Notes: generated by a model not told the origin, from the letters alone. Positions 1 through 8,393 are shown, numbered from the stretch's first letter. The stretch is 64,000 bases of DNA from Streptomyces akebiae (GCF_019599145.1 NZ_CP080647.1:6386001-6450000), one strand, 5' to 3'. Made by a program: numbers and translations.

Positions 1-38
1 TGAGGAACCGCGAAGGGCGACGGGAGAGAATCCCCTGC

Positions 39-1214
39 ATGGGGACCACGAAACTCACCGCCCGCGCCCTCAACCGCGCGACACTCGCCCGCCAACTCCT
101 CCTCACCCGTGCGGAGTTGGACGTGCCGACGGCGATACGACGCATCGTGGCCCTCCAGGCCCAGCACCCGGCGTCCCCGTACATCGCCCTGTGGAACCGC
201 CTGTCCCCCTTCGACCCCACCACCCTGGACGCGGCGCTCACCGACCACCGCCTCGTCCGGGCGACCTTGATGCGGATCACCGTCCACACCGTCCACGCGG
301 ACGACTACACCCCGTTCCGCGAGGCGATGGAACCCACCCTGCGAGGCTCCCGCCTGGGCGACCCCCGCTACCGCGCCTCCGGCCTGACAGCCGCCGACGC
401 GGACGCCTTCCTCCCACCCCTCCTCGACCACGCCGACCGCACCGTGCGCACGGCCGCCGAACTCCGAACCTGGCTGGAGGACCACCTCGGCGACACCGCC
501 ACCCCGGACACCGGCGCCCACCGCATGCTCCGCCACTACGCGCCCCTGTGGCACGCCCCCACCGGCGGCCCCTGGTCGTTCGATACCCGCCAGTGCTACG
601 TCGCGGCGTCCCCCCGCCCGTCCCTCACCGACCCGGACGCGGCCGCCGAAGGCCTACGCACCCTCATCCGCCGCTACCTCCAGGGTTTCGGCCCGGCGAC
701 GGTCGCGGACATGTCCCAGTTCGCACTGGTCCAACAGCGCCGCATCAAAACGGCCCTGTCCGCCATGTCGGAGGAACTCGAAACCCTGCAAGCCACCGAC
801 ACAGGCCACACCCTGTACGACATCCCGGGCGCCCCACGCCCCCCGGAGGACACCCCGGCCCCACCTCGCCTCATGGCCATGTGGGACAGCACGCTCCTGG
901 CCTACGCCGACCGGGGCCGCCTCCTCCCGCCCGAGTACCGCACGTACGTCACCCGCATGAACGGCGACGTCCTCCCGACCCTCCTGGTGGACGGCCACGT
1001 GGCCGGCATCTGGCGCCCCCTCGGCAACGCCATCGAGGCCACAGCCTTCCACCCGCTCCCCACCCCCACCTGGGAAGCCCTCACGCAGGAGGCCACGGCC
1101 CTACAGACCCTCCTCACCACCCGATCGGACCCGACCCCGTACCGCCGCTACGACCACTGGTGGACCAAGCCACTCCCGGACACGTCGGAGACGCGCGTAC
1201 TCCCCGCCGCTTGA
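39..1214 (+). CDS. Winged-helix DNA-binding domain protein, AlkZ/YcaQ-like
   Basis: A 391-residue soluble protein of the winged-helix DNA-binding domain family (HTH_42, PF06224). That family includes the DNA glycosylases AlkZ and YcaQ, which unhook alkylated or cross-linked bases. The opening segment with LNRATLARQLLL and then VALQAQHP fits the family. The Q40-x-Q42 pair lies where AlkZ carries its catalytic Q-x-Q motif, and a C-terminal HWW is present. The ATG start gives a normal family length. It lies alone at the window edge. The glycosylase role is inferred from the motif; many family members have no tested activity. Confidence 0.8.
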   Translation: MGTTKLTARALNRATLARQLLLTRAELDVPTAIRRIVALQAQHPASPYIALWNRLSPFDPTTLDAALTDHRLVRATLMRITVHTVHADDYTPFREAMEPTLRGSRLGDPRYRASGLTAADADAFLPPLLDHADRTVRTAAELRTWLEDHLGDTATPDTGAHRMLRHYAPLWHAPTGGPWSFDTRQCYVAASPRPSLTDPDAAAEGLRTLIRRYLQGFGPATVADMSQFALVQQRRIKTALSAMSEELETLQATDTGHTLYDIPGAPRPPEDTPAPPRLMAMWDSTLLAYADRGRLLPPEYRTYVTRMNGDVLPTLLVDGHVAGIWRPLGNAIEATAFHPLPTPTWEALTQEATALQTLLTTRSDPTPYRRYDHWWTKPLPDTSETRVLPAA

Positions 1215-1275
1215 CGGGGCCCTGCTCCCCGCAGTCTCTCGCTCCACCACTCCTCCGAGTGATGGCGATCGCGCG

Positions 1276-1298
1276 AACTTCGAAGTACTTTCAAAGTT
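1276..1298. promoter_or_regulatory. Imperfect inverted repeat at the start of the Phd-like gene
   Basis: AACTTCGAAGT and ACTTTCAAAGTT form an imperfect inverted repeat that ends one base before the ATG at 1299. Its position suits an autoregulatory operator of an antitoxin gene, or a leaderless transcript. It is AT-rich against a GC-rich background. The function is inferred. Confidence 0.35.
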
Positions 1299-1778
1299 AT
1301 GGGTACCGAGAGCGCCGCCGTGAACTTCTCCGAGCTGGTGAACAAGAACAAGCAGACACTCGCCCGGCTCCAGGAATCACCGAGACTGCTCCTGCACCGC
1401 CGGGACGGAGAAGATCTGGTTCTCACGACCGCGGCGCGGGCCGAGCAGGACCAGACGGTGGTGTCCGCAGCCACTCGGATGCTGGTCGCGATGGCTCGCC
1501 GGGAGCCCGGCAGCATGGAACTGCTCCTCGACATACTGCCGGAGGCGTTCCCCTGGGTCCGTTTCCTGCCCGAGCCCGATCTTCACGCTTTCGCCGTCGA
1601 ACTGGTCGACACCATGCGGGCCGCCGACTCGGTCGGCAACAGCGCCTCCGTCGCCCAGCTGCTCATCGCCTGGCAGCACACCGCCGAGGTCTACTCCGAC
1701 CCGGAACTCCTGGCCGCGCTGACCCGCCACCACTCCGAGGACTACGGCCCGGTACCCGACCCCGGGAACATCGCATGA
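1299..1778 (+). CDS. Phd/YefM-like prevent-host-death antitoxin family protein
   Basis: A 159-residue protein whose N-terminal ~60 residues (NFSELVNKNKQTLARL, then a basic strand and LVLTTAARAEQ) resemble the Phd/YefM DNA-binding fold. The rest is an acidic helical C-terminus that in this family wraps the cognate toxin. An alternative GTG start at 1320 would begin at NFSELV. The stop TGA overlaps a following ATG at 1775 (ATGA), the usual coupling to a toxin gene, but that downstream frame is only 26 codons. The antitoxin therefore seems orphaned. Family assignment is moderate; pairing and toxin identity are inferred. Confidence 0.65.
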   Translation: MGTESAAVNFSELVNKNKQTLARLQESPRLLLHRRDGEDLVLTTAARAEQDQTVVSAATRMLVAMARREPGSMELLLDILPEAFPWVRFLPEPDLHAFAVELVDTMRAADSVGNSASVAQLLIAWQHTAEVYSDPELLAALTRHHSEDYGPVPDPGNIA

Positions 1779-1990
1779 CCGGGGGCCGCGGAGACCGCGC
1801 CGCCCCACCGGTTCGTCGTCCCGGCACACCTCGCGCGTGCCTCTCCCTCCCATGAACTGCCGTCCGACATGGGCGGCGGCGGTCAGCCATGGCCGCGATC
1901 AGTTGAGCAGGAAGGATGCAGACTCACTGCTCGACGGCACCCGGATGAGCAGGGCGGGCGGACCTGCCGTTGCCCCGCGAGCAGGGCGCC
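1775..1990 (+). pseudogene. Possible decayed toxin gene downstream of the antitoxin
   Basis: An ATG at 1775 overlaps the antitoxin stop but closes after 26 codons. Neighbouring frames continue with protein-like stretches: RFVVPAHLAR and HELPSDM in one frame, then AAAVSHGRDQLSRKDADSLL in the next. Read with frameshifts these would make a short RelE/ParE-sized start. This suggests a frameshifted toxin remnant, but no conserved catalytic residue can be assigned, so it may be non-coding. Confidence 0.25.
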
Positions 1991-2027
1991 GTAATAGAAC
2001 TGTGTGCCCTGCGAGCCGCCAGATCAG

Positions 2028-2228
2028 TCACCGGCCTTTTTTGTTGAACCATCCGAGCGACTGGACGACGGACGCGCCGATAAAGAGGATGCCGAGAGGA
2101 ACGATCGTGAACCAGGTGGCATCGGCTTCCATGGCCGCGAGCAGGGCGATGGAGCCGATGGCCAGCGCCAGGAGTACGAGCATGCCCAGAAGGACACGAA
2201 TCTTGGAAACCAACGGATGATTCTCCAA
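2028..2228 (-). CDS. Small two-helix membrane protein
   Basis: A 66-residue protein with two hydrophobic segments (about residues 13-31 and 38-56) and a basic C-terminus ending NKKGR, typical of small streptomycete membrane proteins of unknown role. An ATG start is used. It is convergent with the degraded region on its right side and has no clear operon partner. The function cannot be named. Confidence 0.5.
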   Translation of the reverse strand: MENHPLVSKIRVLLGMLVLLALAIGSIALLAAMEADATWFTIVPLGILFIGASVVQSLGWFNKKGR

Positions 2229-2560
2229 TGTTCAGCTGGGCTCTATTGACCAGACAGCGTTCGCTCCCTGTTGGACCGCTGGCGACGGTTGCCCAGCAGG
2301 GAGGCCGCAAGCTCCCCGGCGTGACACCACGGCTCCGTCAGGAAGCTCGTGGGGCGAGTCTCCCAACGCTGCCTTCCGGAGGCGCCAGTAGAATTACGTA
2401 GTCGCATACGTAGGTTCACCGGCCGGGGCGGGGCTGCGGCCAGCCGTACCGTGAGCCATTGTCAATCTCACCTGTCGGATGGGTAGTTGGCCTGACGGAC
2501 GGATGAAGCCCCTGGTAGATGGGTTTCGACCAAGAGAACCGCCTCCACCAGAGGCTTCGT
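2229..2560. other. Intergenic stretch without a supportable gene
   Basis: About 330 bases between the small membrane protein and the transposase remnant. Several short frames exist but none has family-like sequence or convincing third-position bias. The part nearest 2500 may be the upstream end of the insertion element, but no terminal inverted repeat could be paired. Confidence 0.4.
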
Positions 2561-2943
2561 ATGCTTGTCTACCCGTCCGGCGTCGACGTGTTCAGCTCTG
2601 ACCTGCGCTTCCTCACTGCCCGACTGAGGGAACACCGTCGTGTCCTCGGCACCCGATGGCGGCGCCTGAGCGCGGGTCGGCAGGCCCTGCTCACCCTCGT
2701 CCCCCTCCGCAACGGCCAGCCGTATGCCTAGCTCGCGGCTGGTTTCGGGATCGGCACTACCACCGTCTACCGCTACATCACCGAGGCCGTCGGGCTCCTG
2801 GCCGCCCTCGCCCCCACGCTGCCGAAGTCATGCGGGCCGCGTCGATGAAGGCGTATCTGATTCTGGACGGGACGCTTCTGCCGATCGACCGGATCGCCGC
2901 CGACCGTCCCTTCTACTCGGGCAAATACCCCGTCGATCCCTGA
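2561..2943 (+). pseudogene. IS5-family (DDE_Tnp_4 type) transposase, N-terminal remnant
   Basis: The frame opens MLVYPSGVDVFSSDLRFL and continues with RWRRLSAGRQALLTL, the characteristic start of actinobacterial IS5-group transposases with a helix-turn-helix N-terminus. It has an in-frame TAG at 2729-2731, where relatives read YAQLAAGFGIG. It then continues LAAGFGIGTTTVYRYITEAVGLLAALAP, shifts frame near 2820, and resumes as MKAYLILDGTLLPIDRIAADRPFYSGK before ending. The catalytic core and 3' end are missing. The element is therefore dead: nonsense codon, frameshift and truncation. The DGTLLPIDRI block contains the first catalytic Asp region. Confidence 0.8.
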
Positions 2944-2947
2944 ATCC

Positions 2948-3280
2948 TTGAGCGAAGCGGCGACGCGTCCGGCAAAGTATCCCACTCTAGAAGCCCGGAT
3001 TGAGGCTGCCCGAACCGACTTTCATCGCTACGTGTGGAAGCAGAATCATGGGATCAAAGAGAAGAATCTCCTGCGATTGCTACTGTCGGTTGGCTTACAG
3101 GAAGCCGAAATAAACTCTGCTTGGCTAGACGTAACGGAAGCTTGGGCAACCGCACGTGGTGACGCTGCCCACAAAGGGGCCAAGGTGCAGGTCAGGACTG
3201 ATCCGCAGATGGAGCTCAAGGCGGTAACTGACGTGCTGGACGGCTTTCGTGGACTCGACAGAATAATGGAGAGTAAATAG
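2948..3280 (+). CDS. HEPN-like nuclease domain protein, probably N-terminally truncated
   Basis: A 110-residue frame starting at a TTG right after the transposase remnant. Residues 16-105 look like the C-terminal helices of a RiboL-PSP/MAE_28990-type HEPN domain. R70 and H75 form the R-x4-H motif that marks HEPN ribonucleases. Relatives are larger, so the N-terminal part was probably lost when the adjacent element inserted or decayed. GC content and codon use are clearly lower than in flanking core genes, which suggests transfer. If translated, it could be a lone RNase domain without its controlling partner. HEPN assignment is by motif and pattern only. Confidence 0.45.
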   Translation: MSEAATRPAKYPTLEARIEAARTDFHRYVWKQNHGIKEKNLLRLLLSVGLQEAEINSAWLDVTEAWATARGDAAHKGAKVQVRTDPQMELKAVTDVLDGFRGLDRIMESK

Positions 3281-3317
3281 CGATCGTTCAAGTATCCTAA
3301 GGGTCCCTCTCGTGGAA

Positions 3318-3512
3318 TTATAGGCCTACATTTTTTAGTGCTTCTGTGAATTCGCGCCACGCTTTCCCTTGAACAAGGATGAGATCCCCTTCGCGGCACT
3401 TTGAGTCGCGTATGAGAGTGCCGTTATCAGTGTGTGCGCACTCGACGCATTCTGTCCCGCTTCCGCCGCTGTGAGAAGACTTGAACCAAGAGGGCGTGGG
3501 TATTTGGGTCAT
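3318..3512 (-). CDS. DUF397 domain protein of a WhiJ-type locus
   Basis: A 64-residue protein beginning MTQIPTPSWFKSSHSGG and ending in an AWREFTEALK-type helix. The WFKSSHSGG...ECVECA pattern is diagnostic of DUF397. The start is taken at 3512 because it overlaps the stop of the upstream XRE gene by four bases (ATGA), so the two are translationally coupled. In streptomycetes such proteins accompany an XRE/DUF5753 regulator and an RsbW-like ATPase, as in the whiJ and abaA loci, where they influence development. Confidence 0.88.
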   Translation of the reverse strand: MTQIPTPSWFKSSHSGGSGTECVECAHTDNGTLIRDSKCREGDLILVQGKAWREFTEALKNVGL

Positions 3513-4357
3513 TGCGGCTCCTTGCTTAGCTGCTTGATCAGGGTGGCCGACGATTCTAGGTCGAGGGCCTGTGCGCTCAGGTACTGGAACGCCAACCTGT
3601 ACCGGTCCAGTTCCTGAGGCTTCTCCATGAAGAGTCCGCCTCCGAGCAGGTCGACGTAGACCACGTCCAATTCGGGTGTAGGGCCTCGCAGGACGGCAAA
3701 GCTGCCGACAGCCGCGGCGTGCGCGCCTGTTGAGAAGGGCAGTACCTGGACAGTGATGTTCCGGCGCTCGCACATCGTGAGCAGGTGGGTAAGTTGCTCG
3801 CGCATCACCTCGCGTCCGCCGACGCTGCGTCGGATGGCTGCCTCGTCGATCACGCACCAGATGTGCGGTGGCTCATCTCGTTCGAGAAGTTCCTGTCGCT
3901 TCATCCGAATGTCGACCATGTGTTTGACTTCTCGCTCTGTGCACTCGACCTCTGAAGCCCGGTGAACGGCCTCCGCGTACTTGCGCGTCTGGAGTAGGCC
4001 GGGGATGTACATGCAGGCGTAGTGGTCTTCACGTACGACCTCGTCCTCAAGTGTGAGCATGAGGTTCATGGAGTCGGGGATCGGGTCGGCGAGTGACCGC
4101 CACCAGCCCTGGATCCTCGCCCCTTTTGCAAGCTCGACCAGGGCTAGACGTTCTTCGTCAACGGCGCCGTACTCGCGGCAGAGGGCATCTACGGCCGGCC
4201 ACTTGACTGCGCCCTCTTTCGTCTCGTAGCGACTCAAGGTCGCCTTGGAGATGCCGACGCGGGCACCTGCTTCCTCAAGGGTCAGTCCCTTGAGCTCGCG
4301 GAGGCGGCGCAGGTCCGCACCCAGTTGGCGCCTTCGTGTGGTGGGTCCAATTGGCAT
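3509..4357 (-). CDS. XRE/DUF5753 regulator (Scr1/WhiJ family)
   Basis: A 282-residue cytoplasmic DNA-binding protein. Residues 12-65 form an XRE helix-turn-helix (LRELKGLTLEEAGARVGISK). Residues ~95-275 form DUF5753, recognisable from the IPGLLQTRKYAEAV segment, the TVQVLPFSTGAH segment and the C-terminal LDLESSATLI. The ATG at 4357 has an AAGGG box eight bases upstream. The gene is coupled to DUF397 downstream and divergent from an RsbW-like ATPase gene. This is the arrangement of WhiJ-type developmental or stress regulators, and of the Scr1 group described as antitoxin-like. The target is unknown. Confidence 0.9.
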   Translation of the reverse strand: MPIGPTTRRRQLGADLRRLRELKGLTLEEAGARVGISKATLSRYETKEGAVKWPAVDALCREYGAVDEERLALVELAKGARIQGWWRSLADPIPDSMNLMLTLEDEVVREDHYACMYIPGLLQTRKYAEAVHRASEVECTEREVKHMVDIRMKRQELLERDEPPHIWCVIDEAAIRRSVGGREVMREQLTHLLTMCERRNITVQVLPFSTGAHAAAVGSFAVLRGPTPELDVVYVDLLGGGLFMEKPQELDRYRLAFQYLSAQALDLESSATLIKQLSKEPQ

Positions 4358-4559
4358 CTGTGCAGCCCTTCGTGTTGATCCATCAGATAGTCCTGGCTGT
4401 CCAGGTGGGTCGGCAAGGTGGTGTGCGCCGGGGGCGTGAGATGCGGCAGCGCGCTCCTTGCCCCCTTTGGTGAGAGTTCCATTTTGAGAGTTTCAATGCA
4501 ACTCTTGGTGTGCAAGCAACTCGCATGTGTAACCGGAAGTGGGCGAGAAGGAGTTGAGC

Positions 4560-5222
4560 GTGGACTGCGCGACCTGCATGCCAAGGAAGCCCTGGGACCT
4601 TCGGTTTCTGGCAGAGCCCGAGGAAGTGGCCGCCCTGCGCCGCATCGTGCGGCTTCACCTGGGACTTTGGGGTCTGCATCATGTTGTCGACGAGGCTCAA
4701 CTCTGCGTCAGTGAACTCGTGTCGAACGTCATCACGCACGTCGGTCACGGCACTCCGGCCACCCTCGCGGTTGCGATGAACGGCACGTACCTGCGCATCG
4801 AGGTGCATGACCCCGACACCCGGGCCCTGCCCACGCTCACGGCTGCGGATTCCGACTCGGAGGGCGGGCGCGGCATGGCGCTCGTGGATGCCGTTACCGA
4901 CCGCTGGGGCGTTCAACTCCTCGCTGATCGCAAGATGACGTGGTGCGAGCTCCTCACCACGCCGACCACGCCCGACAGCCACTGCGGCGGACCTCACGTA
5001 ACAAGGGCGGGTGAGGTGCTCGACCTCTACAGCCAGGTGAAGCACTCGTCCGCCCACAACTCAGGGCGGCTGAGCGCAGTCATGGGAGAAGAGGCGGCGA
5101 TCATTGCTATTGCTGATCTTCTCCACTGGCTCCGGGTGCACGGTCGTAATGCGGATGACGTATTGGACCGAGCCCAGATGCATTTCGAAGCGGAAGTGGA
5201 AGCAGGGGTGGTGGGTGCTTGA
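4560..5222 (+). CDS. RsbW-like ATP-binding protein of a WhiJ-type locus
   Basis: A 220-residue protein with a GHKL/HATPase_c_2 fold at about residues 10-135. The N box is CVSELVSNVITHV, the G1 region IEVHDPD, and the G2 region SEGGRGMALVDAVTDRWG. The GTG at 4560 is chosen because AAGGAG lies six bases upstream; an in-frame GTG at 4539 lacks such a site. The C-terminal ~80 residues are an extra helical tail not seen in plain anti-sigma factors. It is divergent from the XRE/DUF397 pair, matching whiJ/abaA-type loci. Kinase or anti-sigma activity is inferred from the fold only. Confidence 0.85.
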   Translation: MDCATCMPRKPWDLRFLAEPEEVAALRRIVRLHLGLWGLHHVVDEAQLCVSELVSNVITHVGHGTPATLAVAMNGTYLRIEVHDPDTRALPTLTAADSDSEGGRGMALVDAVTDRWGVQLLADRKMTWCELLTTPTTPDSHCGGPHVTRAGEVLDLYSQVKHSSAHNSGRLSAVMGEEAAIIAIADLLHWLRVHGRNADDVLDRAQMHFEAEVEAGVVGA

Positions 5223-5231
5223 TGCGCGGCG

Positions 5232-8200
5232 CTACCCGGCTTTGATAGTCGAGTACGTCCAGACGTCCGCCGGAAGCTCCTGCCTCAGCTTCCACGTGAT
5301 CGCCATCGGTTTGCTCCCCGTGTGATCCTCGTACTCCGCCGGGCCGAGCAGTATCCACGGCTGTGCGCCGCCTATGTCGGTGTTCTTGTAGCGGCGGACG
5401 AAGAGCAAGACGTGGCTGCCCTCGGCGACATGATTCTGATAGCGCAGGCCGGTGGGGGAAGTCGCGGAGGTCTGGTTTTGAGACTCCCAGTGGAAGAGGG
5501 TCTCGCTCTGCGCGTAGTCGTGGTACCTGGTCTGCGGGGAGAAGTCCTTCTCGTCCTTCTCCAGCGTGATGAGGAGCGCGTCCGTCTTAATCGAGTCGCA
5601 CCACTTCACGCCCTCACGGAAGTCGGCGGGCATGAAGCCGCCGATGTACGACTGTCCCAGAGCGGGCAGGATTTCTTCGCGACTGTATGAGGCATGCACG
5701 GTGAGGGGGACGCCTGGCGGGCCGCCCAAGCCGAAGAGAGGGATCGGTACGTGCTCGGTGTGGGCGAGGTTGTATTCCAGCACCTGACGCAGCTCGCTGC
5801 GGACGGCATGTTGTTTGCGCAGGGTTGCGAATCCGGCGTCGTAGTTGGCATACCCCTTGCGCACGATGCCGCCGAGTGGCCACAACTGGAAGAAGAGCAT
5901 ACGGGCGTAGGCCTGTCCCTGCTCGTCAAGGTCGTTGTAGGCAGGGGCGTCGTCTTCCAACATGCTTGTGTACGCAGCGACTCGTAGCGGATCGTCCACG
6001 TGGAGGAAAGCGGAGACGCGCTTGAGTAGCGCGGCCTCGCCTTCGGGAGCCTCGCCCTTCAGCAGGCCGGAGCGACGGAGTAGGCCCGTCCACGAGTTTC
6101 CATTGCCCCGATAGAGCTCTTTGAGTTCGCGTCCGCTCTCGTCGAGGTAGCGGCTGAGGTTCGGCTCTGCGTAGCCCGCCACCTCGCGAGCCAGCGCCGT
6201 GACGTTGACGCCGATCTGATCCTTGATGTTGGCGATAATTACTTTCTTCGCCTTCTCCTCAAGGATGATCTGGCAGCCGGAAGGGAGGTGTGGAAAGTCG
6301 TGCTCGATGTTGTCCAAGAGCCGCTTGCGAGTCAGGTTCGTGAGGGCACGGAACTGGTTCTCGAAGCGGAACTCCTTGCGGTGCTGGCCGATGAAGTCCA
6401 ACACGGTCAGCACGGCCTTGTTGTCGGTACGCCGAAGGCCTCGTCCGAGCTGCTGCAAGAACACCGTGGCGCTGGAGGTGGGGCGCAGCAAGAGCAGGGT
6501 GTCTACGTCAGGGATATCAAGACCCTCGTTGAAGAGGTCGACCGAGAAAATTACCTGCAATGTGCCAGAGGTGAGGTCGGCCAGGGCTTGCTTGCGCTCA
6601 TCGGCAGGGGTTCCGGCAGATAGGGCAACGGCGTTGAGTCCTGCTTTACGGAAGGACTCCGCCATGAAGCGCGCATGTGCGACGGAAACGCAGAAGCCCA
6701 AGGCTCGCATGGCGCTCGGGTCGGCGATTTTCTCCTCCACGGCCTTCAAGACCAGTAGCGCCCGCGCGTGGTTGGCGGAAAGCACATCGCTCAGCTCGCT
6801 TGCGTCGTACGCCCCGCGATGCCACTTCACCGCACTCAGGTCGGTGTTGTCGCTGATGCCGAGGTAGTGGAAGGGGCTGAGTAGGTCGTTCTCCAAGGCC
6901 TCCCACAACCGCATCTCGGCAGCGATGCGCCCATCGAAGAACTCGTCCTGGATGTTCTTGCCGTCCATGCGCTCGGGAGTCGCGGTCAGTCCCAGCAGTT
7001 CCAGCGGCTCGAAGTGATCGAGGATCTTCCGGTATGTCGGGGAGGTCCCGTGGTGGAACTCGTCGATCACGATCACATCGAAGTGATCAGCGGCAAGCCG
7101 GTCCAACGCACGCGCGTTGAGTGACTGCACGCTGGCGAAGACATGCGTCCAGCGCTCCGGAATCTCCCCGCTGTGGAGGGATTCACCGAAGTTCGCGTCC
7201 ACCAAGACGTCTTGGTAGGTCCGCAGAGACTGCTGGAGAATCTCCTTACGATGAGCGACGAACAGCAGGCGTAGGTCACGGCCGTGCTTCCGGCGCAACT
7301 GCTTGTAGTCAAGTGCCGCCATCACGGTCTTACCTGTGCCTGTCGCCGCGACCAGCAGATTTCGGTGCCGGTCATGCACTTCACGTTCGACTTCCAGGCG
7401 CTCCAACATGTCCCGCTGATGGGCATAGGGGCGTACTTCGAGACCGGACAGGGTGATCCTGCGATCCGTGCCCGAGGTATTCGAAGAGCCCCCGGCGATC
7501 GCCAATGCCTCCTGGAGTCGCGCACCGTCGGTGTCCGGGTCGTACAGCTCGAAGGACGGGTCGCTCCAGTAGGCCTCGAAGGTCGCGCCGAACTTTCGCA
7601 TTACGTCGGGTGTGGCGATGGAGGAAAGCCGGACGTTCCACTCCAGCCCATCGAGCAGCGCGGCCTTCGAGAGGTTGGAGCTGCCGACGTAAGCGGTGTC
7701 GTAGCCGCTCTGTCGACGGAACAACCATGCCTTGGCGTGAAGGCGAGTCGACCTCGTCTCGTAGTTGACCTTGACCTCGGCATTGAACTCTCGCACCAGC
7801 CGGTCCAGCGCACGCCGTTCGGTCGCCCCGATGTAGGTCGTGGTGATGACCCGTATCGGCACGTCCCGTTCACGGGCGGCCTGTAGGGACTGCTCGATGA
7901 TGCGCAGACCGTGCCACTTCACGAAGGCACAGAGCAGGTCGACGTGGTCAGCGGTGGCGAGCTCGGCACGCAACTCGAAGCCGAGGCTCGGGTCTTCGGG
8001 CGAATTGGTGATGAGTGCGGTGTCGGACAACGGGATACCGGGGCGTACGGCGAAGACGCCGGGGGCCTCCTGCCGCGTCAGCGCCAGCAGCTGACGAGGG
8101 CCGGACGCGACCAAGTCCACCCACTCCTGCGCCCCCTTGAGGGTGCTGATGGACTCCAGAATGTGGTTCGCCGCGTGTACTCGCTCTTCGGGAGGAATGC

Positions 8201-8393
8201 CGTGCAGCACGCGTCGTACGGTCGTTGCGACGTGTCTGGCCAACACGTGGGGTACCGATTCTGTTCCCAGCTTGTCGCTCACCGGACGCCATCCGAGGCT
8301 CGCGAGCTCCTTCAGTCGCTCCTCGCACCTCAGCGTGATGAGTTCCTCGTACACACCTGCGACAGGCTGTGACAGGGCTCCCGACTCAGACAC
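5232..8393 (-). CDS. PLD-nuclease / SF2 helicase / DUF3427 fusion
   Basis: A 1053-residue protein with three parts. Residues ~125-285 are a phospholipase D-like nuclease half site (H219-A-K221, then G-S-S-N at 237-240). Residues ~318-700 are a DEAD/DEAH SF2 helicase (Walker A ATGTGKT at 350-356, DEFH 444-447, LTATP near 470, motif VI QQLGRGLRR at 647-655). Residues ~850-1053 are DUF3427. The GTG start has AAGGAG five bases upstream. It is convergent with the WhiJ-type ATPase gene (10 bases apart) and stands alone. The architecture is known from restriction and defence neighbourhoods; the role here in DNA repair or phage defence is inferred. Confidence 0.9.
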   Translation of the reverse strand: MSESGALSQPVAGVYEELITLRCEERLKELASLGWRPVSDKLGTESVPHVLARHVATTVRRVLHGIPPEERVHAANHILESISTLKGAQEWVDLVASGPRQLLALTRQEAPGVFAVRPGIPLSDTALITNSPEDPSLGFELRAELATADHVDLLCAFVKWHGLRIIEQSLQAARERDVPIRVITTTYIGATERRALDRLVREFNAEVKVNYETRSTRLHAKAWLFRRQSGYDTAYVGSSNLSKAALLDGLEWNVRLSSIATPDVMRKFGATFEAYWSDPSFELYDPDTDGARLQEALAIAGGSSNTSGTDRRITLSGLEVRPYAHQRDMLERLEVEREVHDRHRNLLVAATGTGKTVMAALDYKQLRRKHGRDLRLLFVAHRKEILQQSLRTYQDVLVDANFGESLHSGEIPERWTHVFASVQSLNARALDRLAADHFDVIVIDEFHHGTSPTYRKILDHFEPLELLGLTATPERMDGKNIQDEFFDGRIAAEMRLWEALENDLLSPFHYLGISDNTDLSAVKWHRGAYDASELSDVLSANHARALLVLKAVEEKIADPSAMRALGFCVSVAHARFMAESFRKAGLNAVALSAGTPADERKQALADLTSGTLQVIFSVDLFNEGLDIPDVDTLLLLRPTSSATVFLQQLGRGLRRTDNKAVLTVLDFIGQHRKEFRFENQFRALTNLTRKRLLDNIEHDFPHLPSGCQIILEEKAKKVIIANIKDQIGVNVTALAREVAGYAEPNLSRYLDESGRELKELYRGNGNSWTGLLRRSGLLKGEAPEGEAALLKRVSAFLHVDDPLRVAAYTSMLEDDAPAYNDLDEQGQAYARMLFFQLWPLGGIVRKGYANYDAGFATLRKQHAVRSELRQVLEYNLAHTEHVPIPLFGLGGPPGVPLTVHASYSREEILPALGQSYIGGFMPADFREGVKWCDSIKTDALLITLEKDEKDFSPQTRYHDYAQSETLFHWESQNQTSATSPTGLRYQNHVAEGSHVLLFVRRYKNTDIGGAQPWILLGPAEYEDHTGSKPMAITWKLRQELPADVWTYSTIKAG

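Noticed and set aside
191..1855. A 554-codon open frame overlapping the winged-helix and antitoxin genes
   Set aside because: The protein is almost only Pro, Arg, Gly and His, as expected from a wrong frame of GC-rich coding DNA.
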